DNA of 64,000 nt from Panopea generosa (Eukaryota > Mollusca > Bivalvia > Adapedonta > Hiatellidae), in the NCBI GenBank assembly GCA_029582155.1, contig CM055909.1, forward strand, positions 22,155,347 to 22,219,346, in the 5' to 3' direction. Below the pieces are notes generated by a model. The model was not told where the DNA came from and searched no databases. It saw nothing but the letters and a program-made list of their open reading frames with translations. Within the stretch, counting starts at the first letter, position 1; each line of letters begins with the position of its first letter. Positions 36,601-48,579 of the stretch are shown here, piece after piece. Made by a program: the position numbers and the translations under genes.

Positions 36601-36949
36601 GATTAATCGGTCAGTATCTGAAAATCTATCATTCTATTGCGGTTTTAACTTGCTTTCTGTAAGAAGTCGACGGTTCCTCTCAGATGTATGAATATTCGTC
36701 AGGAGATCTCCATCTCGAAAACAATAATTATATAAGTATTGTAGTAATAATAGCGCTCAGCCACGTTTAATGTATCGTTTAGTGTAAGTACCATTGCTAA
36801 AAGATAGTTTAAGTCATTCTGATAAATGAAACACTACGTGACCTCTATACATTCGTTTACACATTAAAAACAGATTTAGAAAACAGATTAAATGAAATAC
36901 AGTTCAAGTTGGTCTCGTTCAAAATAATCCAAAAGAGATGCGTTATAAA
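33666..36949. other. Anonymous AT-rich non-coding DNA
   Basis: The short overlapping open frames at 34754-35271 and 35560-35763 have no recognisable domain and fall within chance. Around 33690-33870 there is a faint resemblance to the 565-bp repeat (aacaggaaacg..catt) that I could not establish. Confidence 0.5.
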
Positions 36950-37475
36950 CTCGCTATTGGATGCGTATATCCGGTTGAATTAATACGATTGAATGGATAT
37001 ATTGGGTTGATTTCGATGGGTAAATTTGGTTGAATCAATTTGATTGGTATGGTATATTAAGATGAATCGATATGATAGGATGGATATATTTGGTTACATC
37101 AATATGATTAGATGGGTATATTGGTTGTATTGATATGATTGGATGGTTATGTTTGGACTCATATTAGGATAATATATACGATTGGATGGGTACATTTTGA
37201 CTCATATTAGGATGGGTATATATGGTTGATGCTTTATGATTGGATGGGTACATTTGGTTGATGCTATATGATTGAATGGTTACATTTGGTGAATCTATAT
37301 AGATTGGATAGGTTTATTTGAGAATCGATATGATTGAATGGGTACATTTGGACTTAATTAAGATGGATACATCGGGTTGAATCGATATTATTGTATTGGT
37401 TTATTTGGACATATATTAGGATGGGTACATTTGGTTGAATCTATATTAATTGAATGGGTATATTTGATGAATCAA
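36950..37475 (+). repeat. Degenerate ~32-bp minisatellite
   Basis: About sixteen units are built on gattggatgggtacatttgg followed by ttgaatc.atat. The plus strand is strikingly poor in C. Units vary in length and several read actcatattaggatggg instead of the gattgg core, so two unit types alternate. The array ends where the open frame at 37467 begins. Confidence 0.75.
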
Positions 37476-37895
37476 ATAAAGAGTATGACGAATGTCTCCT
37501 CACAGAAAATAGTGACATTATCAGATCAGGCAATGGGTTCATTTCAGTTCAGTCAAAACGTGACGATTACTCTTGTTTTCAATGATGTACATAAAACATA
37601 CTGTGAAAAAGAAATACATTGTAGCACTTGTTTTTCGATTTTTATGAAAATGTCTTGCTTATTACACAAATCTATATATGGTTTTGTAGAAAAAACACAC
37701 AAAAAAAAACTACAATCAAACAAGCACACATTTGAACTTGGTACATTTGGTGCACTCAGACTGAACAATCGCTTGGCTGCTCTCTGTAGTGAATGTCACA
37801 TTAAATCAATTAGAAAACTGTTCAAGTCAAAGTCCGACTGTGCTGCACGACGCATATCTAAATTAAAACTATACGTCAGTTCGTTTTACACGTAA
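37467..37895 (+). CDS. Longest ATG frame in the window, unknown, probably not a gene
   Basis: The ATG at 37467 opens 142 codons. The frame stays open upstream to 37377 through the minisatellite, 172 codons without an ATG. The product is basic and Ser/Lys/Cys-rich, ending with a stretch such as CAARRISKLKLY. No signal peptide, domain or metal-binding pattern is clear. At this A+T content, roughly one frame of this size per few windows is expected by chance. No promoter or splice evidence supports it. Confidence 0.15.
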   Translation: MNQIKSMTNVSSQKIVTLSDQAMGSFQFSQNVTITLVFNDVHKTYCEKEIHCSTCFSIFMKMSCLLHKSIYGFVEKTHKKKLQSNKHTFELGTFGALRLNNRLAALCSECHIKSIRKLFKSKSDCAARRISKLKLYVSSFYT

Positions 37896-37899
37896 TGCA

Positions 37900-38540
37900 A
37901 CATACTCTAAATTAGGCAAGAGATATGTGGCGCATGTCAGAAATACTCAAATTATAGCATACACATTTAATCAATATATTAGAATTATCATAATAAATGC
38001 AATACATTGGGACCTTAATATTAAAATTCTGTACCAAATATCACTTTGTTGTAATATCAAACAAATATATGTGTAAATAAAACTAGTTACGCACGTCAAC
38101 AGATACGCACGATCGAATCGACATATATACGTACACTTTCATAAACAAACACACATCAACTATTGATAAGCAAATGATACTGAACGTGGTAACAAACTAC
38201 AGAGTCATTATTATCAAAATATTGATGACTATTCAGCCATATTTTCTGGGAATTATCTAGTCAGAGTTATCGGAATCAACGTAACTGGTTAAGCAGTTGA
38301 TGTTCAAAAGACATGGTAATATTGATTGCTACTTTGGTCGGTCAATGATTTATGTTTAAGCTACATTGACTATAATTCACAAATAATCCAATTACAGGAA
38401 GAAGGTACCAAGTTTTTATGAAATAAGAAGGCAACTGGCACCTTTTTGCACCAATGAGGTGAAATAACATTATGTTGTTTTAAGGTCTTCGCCACTTTTT
38501 CTGTATGTTTGTAACGTGCTTTTATACTGAACGATAAAGC
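37900..38540. other. Anonymous non-coding DNA left of the satellite
   Basis: No gene was recognised. The last ~55 bases before the array (38541-38593) form the left arm shared with 22773. Confidence 0.5.
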
Positions 38541-40340
38541 TAATCGGCCACATTTTTATTTCCGAAATATATGTCAAAATATTGAGCAGCGTTATCAAAA
38601 TGTGTATACGGGTACGCGACATTAACAGACACTTATGTATTAAGTCATCAAAATGCGAATACGGGTATGCGACATTAACAGACACTTCTGTATTGAGTCA
38701 TCAAAATGCGTATACGGGTATGCGACATTAACAGACACTTCTGTATTGAGTCATCAAAATGCGAATACGGGTATGCGACATTAACAGACACTTCTGTATT
38801 GAGTCATCAAAATGCGAATACGGGTATGCGACATTAACAGACACTTCTGTATTGAGTCATCAAAATGCGTATACGGGTATGCGACATTAACAGACACTTC
38901 TGTATTGAGTCATCAAAATGCGTATACGGGTATGCGACATTAACAGACACTTCTGTATTGAGTCATCAAAATGCGTATACGGGTAAGCGACATTAACAGA
39001 CACTTCTGTATTGAGTCATCAAAATGCGTATACGGGTATGCGACATTAACAGACACTTCTGTATTGAGTCATCAAAATGCGTATACGGGTATGCGACATT
39101 AACAGACACTTCTGTATTGAGTCATCAAAATGCGTATACGGGTATGCGACATTAACAGACACTTCTGTATTGAGTCATCAAAATGCGAATACGGGTATGC
39201 GACATTAACAGACACTTCTGTATTGAGTCATCAAAATGCGAATACGGGTATGCGACATTACCAGACACTTCTGTATTGAGTCATCAAAATGCGAATACGG
39301 GTATGCGACATTAACAGACACTTCTGTATTGAGTCATCAAAATGCGAATACGGGTATGCGACATTAACAGACACTTCTGTATTGAGTCATCAAAATGCGA
39401 ATACGGGTATGCGACATTAACAGACACTTCTGTATTGAGTCATCAAAATGCGAATACGGGTATGCGACATTAACAGACACTTCTGTATTGAGTCATCAAA
39501 ATGCGAATACGGGTATGCGACATTAACAGACACTTCTGTATTGAGTCATCAAAATGCGAATACGGGTATGCGACATTAACAGACACTTCTGTATTGAGTC
39601 ATCAAAATGCGAATACGGGTATGCGACATTAACAGACACTTATGTATTGAGTCATCAAAATGCGAATACGGGTATGCGACATTAACAGACACTTCTGTAT
39701 TGAGTCATCAAAATGCGAATACGGGTATGCGACATTAACAGACACTTCTGTATTGAGTCATCAAAATGCGAATACGGGTATGCGACATTAACAGACACTT
39801 CTGTATTGAGTCATCAAAATGCGAATACGGGTATGCGACATTAACAGACACTTCTGTATTGAGTCATCAAAATGTGTATACGGGTATACGACATTAACAG
39901 ACACTTCTGTATTTAGTCATCAAAATGCGAATATGGGTATGCGACATTAACAGACACTTCTGTATTGAGTCATCAAAATGTGTATACGGGTATGCGACAT
40001 TAACAGACACTTCTGTATTGAGTCATCAAAATGTGTATACGGGTATGCGACATTAACAGACACTTCTGTATTTAGTCATCAAAATGCGAATACGGGTATA
40101 CGACATTAACAGACACTTCTGTATTGAGTCATCAAAATGTGTATACGGGTATGCGACATTAACAGACACTTCTGTATTGAGTCATCAAAATGTGTATACG
40201 GGTATGCGACATTAACAGACACTTCTGTATTTAGTCATCAAAATGCGAATACGGGTATACGACATTAACAGACACTTCTGTATTGAGTCATCAAAATGTG
40301 TATACGGGTACGCGACATTAACAGACACTTCTGTATTTAG

Positions 40341-41604
40341 TCATCAAAATGCGAATACGGGTACGCGACATTAACAGACACTTCTGTATTGAGTCATCAA
40401 AATGCGAATACGGGTATGCGACATTAACAGACACTTCTGTATTGAGTCATCAAAATTCGAATACGGGTATACGACATTAACAGACACTTCTGTATTGAGT
40501 CATCAAAATGTGTATACGGGTACGCGACATTAACAGACACTTCTGTGTTGAGTCATCAAAATTCGAATACGGGTATACGACATTAACGGACACTTCTGTA
40601 TTGAGTCATCAAAATGTGTATACCGGTACGCGACATTAACAGACACTTCTGTATTGAGTGATCAAAATGTGTATACGGGTATGCGACATTAACAGACACT
40701 TCTGTATTTAGTCATCAAAATGCGAATATGGGTATACGACATTAACAGACACTTCTGTATTGAGTCATCAAAATGCGAATACGGGTACGCGATATTAACA
40801 GACACTTCTGTATTGAGTCATCAAAATGCGAATACGGGTACGCGACATTAACAGACACTTCTGTATTGAGTCATCAAAATGCGAATACGGGTATGCGACA
40901 TTAACAGACACTTCTGTATTGAGTCATCAAAATTCGAATACGGGTATACGACATTAACAGACACTTCTGTATTGAGTCATCAAAATGCGAATACGGGTAC
41001 GCAACATTAACAGACACTTCTGTATTGAGTCATCAAAATGTGTATACGGGTATGCGACATTAACAGACACTTCTGTATTGAGTCATCAAAATGCGAATAC
41101 GGGTACGCAACATTAACAGACACTTCTGTATTGAGTCATCAAAATTCGAATACGGGTATACGACATTAACAGACATTTATGTATTAAGTCATCAAAATGC
41201 GAATACGGGTATGCGACATTAACAGACACTTCTGTATTAAGACATCAAAATGCGAATACGGGTACGCGACATTAACAGACACTTCTGTATTGAGTGTGTG
41301 TATACGGGTACGCGACATTAACAGACACTTATGTATTGAGTCATCAAAATGTGTATACGGGTACGCGACATTAACAGACACTTATGTATTGAGTCATCAA
41401 AATGCGAATACGGGTATACGACATTAACAGACATTTATGTATTGAGTCATCAAGTGCGAATACGGGTATGCGACATTAACAGACACTTCTGTATTGAGTC
41501 ATCAAAATGCGAATACGGGTATGCGACATTAACAGACATTTATGTATTGAGTCATCAAAATGCGAATACTGGTATGCGACATTAACAGACACTTATGTAT
41601 TTAG
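40341..41604 (+). repeat. Higher-order repeat inside the satellite, copy 1
   Basis: The 1264-bp block recurs at 41605-42864 with the same order of variant units: the same ttcgaatac, tgtgttgag, ttaacggac and tataccggt unit variants and the same 7-bp-deleted unit. The length fits 24 units minus 8 bp (one 7-bp and one 1-bp deletion). Confidence 0.9.
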
Positions 41605-42864
41605 TGATCAAAATGCGAATACGGGTACGCGACATTAACAGACACTTCTGTATTGAGTCATCAAAATGCGAATACGGGTATGCGACATTAACAGACACTT
41701 CTGTATTGAGTCATCAAAATTCGAATACGGGTATACGACATTAACAGACACTTCTGTATTGAGTCATCAAAATGTGTATACGGGTACGCGACATTAACAG
41801 ACACTTCTGTGTTGAGTCATCAAAATTCGAATACGGGTATACGACATTAACGGACACTTCTGTATTGAGTCATCAAAATGTGTATACCGGTACGCGACAT
41901 TAACAGACACTTCTGTATTGAGTGATCAAAATGTGTATACGGGTATGCGACATTAACAGACACTTCTGTATTTAGTCATCAAAATGCGAATATGGGTATA
42001 CGACATTAACAGACACTTCTGTATTGAGTCATCAAAATGCGAATACGGGTACGCGACATTAACAGACACTTCTGTATTGAGTCATCAAAATGCGAATACG
42101 GGTACGCGACATTAACAGACACTTCTGTATTGAGTCATCAAAATGCGAATACGGGTATGCGACATTAACAGACACTTCTGTATTGAGTCATCAAAATTCG
42201 AATACGGGTATACGACATTAACAGACACTTCTGTATTGAGTCATCAAAATGCGAATACGGGTACGCAACATTAACAGACACTTCTGTATTGAGTCATCAA
42301 AATGTGTATACGGGTATGCGACATTAACAGACACTTCTGTATTGAGTCATCAAAATGCGAATACGGGTACGCGACATTAACAGACATTTCTGTATTGAGT
42401 CATCAAAATTCGAATACGGGTATACGACATTAACAGACATTTATGTATTAAGTCATCAAAATGCGAATACGGGTATGCGACATTAACAGACACTTCTGTA
42501 TTAAGACATCAAAATGCGAATACGGGTACGCGACATTAACAGACACTTCTGTATTGAGTGTGTGTATACGGGTACGCGACATTAACAGACACTTCTGTAT
42601 TGAGTCATCAAAATGTGTATACGGGTACGCGACATTAACAGACACTTATGTATTGAGTCATCAAAATGCGAATACGGGTATACGACATTAACAGACATTT
42701 ATGTATTGAGTCATCAAGTGCGAATACGGGTATGCGACATTAACAGACACTTCTGTATTGAGTCATCAAAATGCGAATACGGGTATGCGACATTAACAGA
42801 CATTTATGTATTGAGTCATCAAAATGCGAATACTGATATGCGACATTAACAGACACTTATGTAT
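41605..42864 (+). repeat. Higher-order repeat inside the satellite, copy 2
   Basis: Near-identical to 40341-41604. Differences are few (for example tgatcaaaa at the left joint, an actgatatg variant near 42835). Identity ends at about 42860, where units with gagtcaccaaa begin. Confidence 0.9.
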
Positions 42865-44594
42865 TGAGTCACCAAAGTGTGTATACGGGTACGCGACATT
42901 AACATACACTTCTGTATTGAGTGTGTGCATACCGGTACGCGACATTAACAGACACTTATGTATTGAGTCACCAAAATGTGTATACGGGTATGCGACATTA
43001 ACAGACACTTATGTATTGAGTCATCAAAATGCGAATACGGGTATGCGACATTACCAGACACTTCTGTATTGAGTCATCAAGTGCGAATACGGGTATGCGA
43101 CGTTAACAGACACATCTGTATTGAGTCATCAAAATGCGAATACGGGTATGCGACATTAACAGACACTTATGTATTGAGTCATCAAAATGCGAATACGGGT
43201 ATATGACATTAACAGACACTTATGTATTGAGTCATCAAAGTGTGTATACGGGTACGCGACATTAACAGACACTTCTGTATTGAGTGTGTGTATACGGGTA
43301 CGCGACAATAACAGACACTTCTGTATTGAGTGTGTGTATACCGGTACGCGACATTAAGAGACACTTATGTATTGAGTCACCAAAATGTGTATACGGGTAT
43401 ACGACATTAACAGACACTTATGTATTGAGTCATCAAAATGCGAATACGGGTATGCGATATTAACAGACACTTCTGTATTGAGTCATCAAAATGCGAATAC
43501 GGGTATGCGACATTACCAGACACTTCTATATTGAGTCATCAAGTGCGAATACGGGTATGCGACGTTAACAGACACATCTGTATTGAGTCATCAAAATGCG
43601 AATACGGGTATGCGACATTAACAGACACTTATGTATTGAGTCATCAAAATGCGAATACGGGTATGCGACATTAACAGACACTTCTGTATTGAGTCATCAA
43701 AATGCGAATACGGGTATATGACATTAACAGACACTTCTGTATTGAGTCATCAAAATGTGTATACGGGTACGCGACATTAACAGACACTTCTGTATTGAGT
43801 CATCAAAATGCGAATACGGGTATGCGACATTAACAGACACTTCTGTATTGAGTCATCAAAATGCGAATAAGGGTATGCGACATTACCAGACACTTCTGTA
43901 TTGAGTCATCAAGTGCGAATACGGGCATGCGACATTAACAGACACATCTGTATTGAGTCATCAAAATGCGAATACGGGTACGCGATATTAACAGACACTT
44001 ATGTATTGAGTCATCAAAATGCGAATACGGGTACGCGATATTAACAGACACTTCTGTATTGAGTCACCAAAATGTGTATACGGGTATGCGACATTAACAG
44101 ACACTTATGTATTGAGTCATCAAAATGTGTATACGGGTATGCGACATTAACAGACACTTCTGTATTTAGTCATCAAAATGCGAATATGGGTATGCGACAT
44201 TAACAGACACTTCTGTATTGAGTCACCAAAATGTGTATACGGGTATGCGACATTAACAGACACTTCTGTATTGAGTCATCAAAATGTGTATACGGGTATG
44301 CGACATTAACAGACACTTATGTATTGAGTCATCAAAATGCGAATATGGGTATGCGACATTAACAGACACTTCTGTATTGAGTCACCAAAATGTGTATACG
44401 GGTATGCGACATTAACAGACACTTATGTATTGAGTCATCAAAATGTGTATACGGGTATACGACATTAACAGACACTTCTGTATTTAGTCATCAAAATGTG
44501 TATACGGGTATACGACATTAACAGACACTTCTGTATTAAGTCATCATAATGTGTATTCGAGTATACGACATTAACAGACACTTATGTATTGAGT

Positions 44595-44712
44595 TAACAT
44601 AATCTGATTGCGAAATTCTTACAAACTTAGTGAGTTTTATCCCAAATGTTTTTTCTTATTCAAGTCCAAATTTTAAGGACATTGACTTTAATATATTTTC
44701 TGTTTTTGGTAT
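44595..44712 (+). repeat. Right arm of the satellite-bearing element
   Basis: After the last unit about 50 bp of unique sequence precede ttcttattcaagtccaaatt and what follows to about 44710. This matches 22871-22932 at roughly three-quarters of positions by eye. Confidence 0.6.
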
Positions 44713-45654
44713 TGTTAATATACCAACAAAAGCAAGTTGATTTTATTTAGATCGTCACCTACAGTAAACCTCTTAGCTATGGTTCGATCGTCACATCCAA
44801 TATATTGATCGTTTTAGAGAATACGTTGCAAATGCCCTATTTCAACTGTTATATCTGACGTCGTCTTTGTGTTTTTGTTTATCTTGACTTCAATTATTTC
44901 CAAAACAGTCAACTGGGAGACGGTAAGACCAATGCATGAACTGTTCTCCGAGTTAAATTAAATTATAGAAAATTGGATTTATTCAATAAGCGCCATTACT
45001 GTTAATTTAAAGACAAAAATGTTACGATTCGATACAATTAAAGAGTGTTGGTGATGCAAGACTACGCACAAGGCTTTGTTATATTCATTCTTGGAAAACG
45101 ATCATTAGTAAATCCGTTATTTAACAGTTCCACCATAGTCAGTATAAACACGTGTTTGCTATCGTATTTGTTAGATACTAATCTGGCAGGAACAATAATA
45201 TTTACACTGCCTCGTCGTATGATGTGAACTTGTGGAAATAGTGAGGTTGGGTGCATCGGTTAATTAAATCTTGGCTCCCAAGAGGCATATGTCACTAGTG
45301 ACTGTGAGAGACCTGCTCACTTTTCTTCCCTATGTGTTTGTTATAAATCTGTTTTATTGACCTCAATGCTGGTTTGGTAGAATATCCTTTTTTATTTAGT
45401 ACGTATTTTCGTTTTATAAAAACGTTCATATTTATTTAGAAATAAAAGATAAAATAATCGACAATTTAAGGTATAAGTACTGTTGTTATTTTTTTTTGTG
45501 AGGCATAATTAATTTTACATATGTTTATATAAGTTCAAAAGTATATTTATTTATATTTATAGATTAATATCAAGATATGTGAACTAAATGAGTTTTGATT
45601 CCAATCACTTTGAAGCTATATATATAATTGCATTTGGATATATAAATAATAATC
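44713..45654. other. Anonymous AT-rich non-coding DNA
   Basis: No gene was recognised. Overlapping frames at 45045-45256 on both strands are mutual shadows without support. Confidence 0.5.
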
Positions 45655-45800
45655 ATTGAGCTGTACGTTAAATCCTCGGCCACGGCTATCTGTTGTACTC
45701 TTCAGTAAGGCACTTACTCCGCATATGCTTAGTACTGGTCCTACCCAGGAAGACTTCGAACGCGATTTGTATAAGTTGTAATAATTTGTTTCACAATCGA
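45655..45800 (+). mobile_element. Fragment of the 'ctacccaggaag' SINE-like repeat
   Basis: The order is ttaaatcctcggccacggct, aaggcacttactcc, actggtcctacccaggaag and acttcgaacgcg. It is paralogous to the minus-strand fragment at 15800-15910. A 107-codon non-ATG frame overlaps it and is not considered real. Confidence 0.55.
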
Positions 45801-46385
45801 AGTAAAATAAATAACCAAATATTAAATAACACAAACAGAAACAAACTTAAAAGTTTGAAGAATGTCTGTCAAGTTGTGTGTACCATGAAGCTGTACGAAC
45901 AAAAACGGCTGCTTTATCTTCTGACATTTAACATTTCTTCTTCTGTTCACACTGTTTTATGGAACACTATAAGTTTCCCCATCTCAACATGTCACTGGAA
46001 TTGGATTTTAAATTAATAAAGACTAAGCATATGACAAAAGTAGCTTTATTTGTGAGCCAGTTAAATGTCAGAGTAATACAATACCATGTGTCCTATGGTA
46101 ACTCACCATTGTCGTCAACAATTTCTCTTCTTGCACACCGGATAAGAATATCTGCATTTTACCGGGGTTGGATATTTCTATCTCGCCCTAGGGCCGAGTT
46201 AAAATTCATTCTTGTGCTGTGACGTTTGAACCATATGGATGACGTAACGTATAAAATGTATAACGTAAATCATATAATCAAACTTCTTAAAAGCAGTCCT
46301 TGTAAAATCTATAATGATAAATTAAATTAAGATAATTATTCAATATATATGGTATGCAAGAAAAAGAATAATTTATTGCTTTTTC

Positions 46386-46496
46386 GGTTTTGATACAAAA
46401 ATTCCATCCCTTTGGATAACTGTTTCGCGGGAACTTGGCAAAGCCTTGTTCCCGCCAAAACAGTTATCCCTCGGGACTGAAATTTCTATCAGAACC
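46386..46496. repeat. Long near-perfect inverted repeat (hairpin)
   Basis: Arms at 46386-46439 and 46443-46496 pair around a 3-base loop (aaa). The innermost ~24 bp are almost perfect: ggataactgttt with its complement, gcgggaac with gttcccgc, ggc with gcc. Pairing continues outwards through the gatacaaa and tttctatc segments with few mismatches and stops abruptly at the ends. It could be a fold-back transposon remnant or a precursor-like hairpin RNA. No flanking duplication was identified. Confidence 0.85.
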
Positions 46497-48109
46497 TTAA
46501 ACATATTATGTTCTATACCTCCTTTTGTTGTCAATTTCAAAGAAAGGTCAGCTATATCACTGTGGTAACGTTTGTTAAACCTAGTTGTTAAAGTCATGTG
46601 ATATCCGAATTATCTACATATCAGTTATAGATGCGGTGTACTAAACTATAACATTGATCCGACTTTGACATTATATAGAATTCTTGAGTTATGTGTACAT
46701 GTATGTAGATACTTGTGTATTTGTTTACAATTTTCAGTGAATGACCTTACAGGCTCCTGCCAAATGTTCTTTGCTGTTTATCACTTGCAAAATAAACTTT
46801 CAAGATGCTGATTTTTGAATAGCATACGATTTGGAAAATAGTTGTATACAGTTGCACGTACTTAAAAGGTCTAGCCCAGTTATATTTGATATCGTGAAGC
46901 AACAACGTGTTTCACAAGCTTCTCGGCAATAAACTCCACTCCGTCGTCTTCAATTCCTTCCAACACATGTGTTTTATGAGCTTATGGATCTGTTAAAAAC
47001 GTAACGTCGTCATTGTATAATGCTGTATAGTTAGTGTCCATTCAAAATGCTGATCTTACCATTTTATGATATTTTCTGTATTTCACATTGAAATATGCAG
47101 AAGTTCATGCTACATATACGTGTCAATAACGAAGTTGATATTCAATCAGAATAGATCGATTTGACCATGCAAACATGTACAAAATGTAACATTCAGTATT
47201 AAAATGCCGGACATGCGACATTTTTTAAGCTGAAGTACCGAAATAATATTAAAATAGAGGACATTTTCCTTAAAAAAAACGCATGAAAATACCGAGGCAA
47301 GAAATTCTACTACAAACTATTACTCTGCATTAAAATGTAATGTAAAGTTGGAATACTTGTGTAATATTTTAATACAATATTTCAGGTCTGTAATTATCAA
47401 ACTCTATTTATCATAACAGAAATAACCTTTTGTAAAAGATATAATTGGACCCATATCAATTTTAAATTAAAAAATATGTGTTTCCAGATTTTACCAGATC
47501 CATGCTTTTTTCCGAAAACAGAAGACAACTACTGGTTTAAATATAAGAATATTTGCCCTGAAATAATGTCGAGCGTACGTTATAAAGTAAAAATCTCGTA
47601 TGTTACTTTAGAGGTTATAGTTGTTTATGAGAACAGATCGTAACACCGTAATTAAAGACACTAAAGTATGTATTTATAGACACGCAATCAACAAAGTATG
47701 TACTTTGTTCGGTGAAATATCAATTTTGCAAAACACAAGGGTGCTTAAGTTAATATAAGCGGCTAGACAAATTTGGATTATAAATCGAAATAGTATTGCA
47801 TGAAGTGAGAGTGCAACACAATTACAATAAACAAATGACTAAAAGGAAATATTATATCAAATTTGTCTATCAAGATATTCGCCCAAATTGAAAAATGTTC
47901 ATTTATATTACATCTATTCATATGTTATGGCTGGATTTAATCATACTGACAAATTCCTTGTGATGTCCGTAGATGCAATAGATGGATTTCTAATAGTAAT
48001 TTCTCTATGACAAAATTATTAATGGCACACGACTTTTTAATATAGTGTTTTATCTAAACTTGGAATATCACAGTGTTTTATACTTCACCTTTGATTTGTT
48101 TCTTTAAAT
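46497..48109. other. Anonymous AT-rich non-coding DNA
   Basis: I see no gene or repeat in this interval. Confidence 0.5.
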
Positions 48110-48334
48110 GTTTAGCGTCATTTTATCAGTTATCCTAACCATTCTTTTCTAGGTTCATGCAAACACGCCCATCTCCGCAAGTAACTGATAACTTTCCAAC
48201 TTGAATAGAGGTGAGAGACGAATGACAATGAGACGCAATGTCGTATATCAAACATCACGGGTACTTTAGTCTTGCGAGGATTCGAACTCGTGACCCTTGG
48301 TTTGATTGTCAGACGCACTACCGACTGAGGCCCA
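48110..48334 (-). mobile_element. tRNA-derived SINE, copy 5, internally deleted
   Basis: ATTG-tailed family, with the B-box complement (gaggattcgaactcgtgac) at 48275-48293 and the A-box complement (ctaccgactgaggcc) at 48318-48332. About 50 bp of the body, including the 'gggctaacagacgat' block, is missing compared with copies 1 and 2, and there is no ATTG tail. Confidence 0.75.
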
Positions 48335-48579
48335 GCTACATTTCACATTTGAATAATACTGAGATATATACTACTTAACAACTATTGTAAATACTGGATA
48401 TTCGGTGCTGTTACTACTATCACGTAACTAATGACTTTCAGGTCTACTCTCACTGACGGCTCTGATTCATGCAACCGATTGCACCACGTTTGCCAAATTG
48501 TTAGAAATTGTGTAATGAAAAACATGATGTAAAACATGCAACATTCCTGTCCTGAATTTGAACGGTTTAATAACTTATC
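48335..48579. other. Anonymous non-coding DNA
   Basis: I see no gene in this short spacer between two minus-strand elements. Confidence 0.4.

Larger units (their letters stand above)
38594..44594. repeat. 53-bp satellite array, about 113 units
   Basis: The unit reads, in pieces, catcaaaatgcgaatacggg, tatgcgacattaacagacac, ttctgtattgagt. The spacing of 53 bp was checked directly (for example tcaaaatgcg at 38701 and 38754). Units at 38700-39860 are nearly uniform; further right, variants are frequent (tgtgtatac, ttcgaatac, tacgcg, tatacg, tttagtcat). Some units lack 7 bp (gagtgtgtgtatac) or 1 bp (catcaagtgcg). Most units contain TGAGTCA, a consensus AP-1/bZIP site, and three CpGs within about 20 bp. 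Open frames inside it on both strands are by-products of the repeat and not genes. Confidence 0.98.

Noticed and set aside
41184..43674. Families of near-identical 65-82 residue 'proteins' on both strands
   Set aside because: They are translations of the 53-bp satellite. Identical pairs 1264 bp apart reflect the higher-order duplication, not paralogous genes.
38594..44594. CRISPR-like array
   Set aside because: Units are contiguous 53-bp tandem repeats with no unique spacers, in an animal-type genome.
45693..46016. 107-codon plus-strand frame
   Set aside because: It has no ATG at its start and overlaps a SINE-like repeat fragment.
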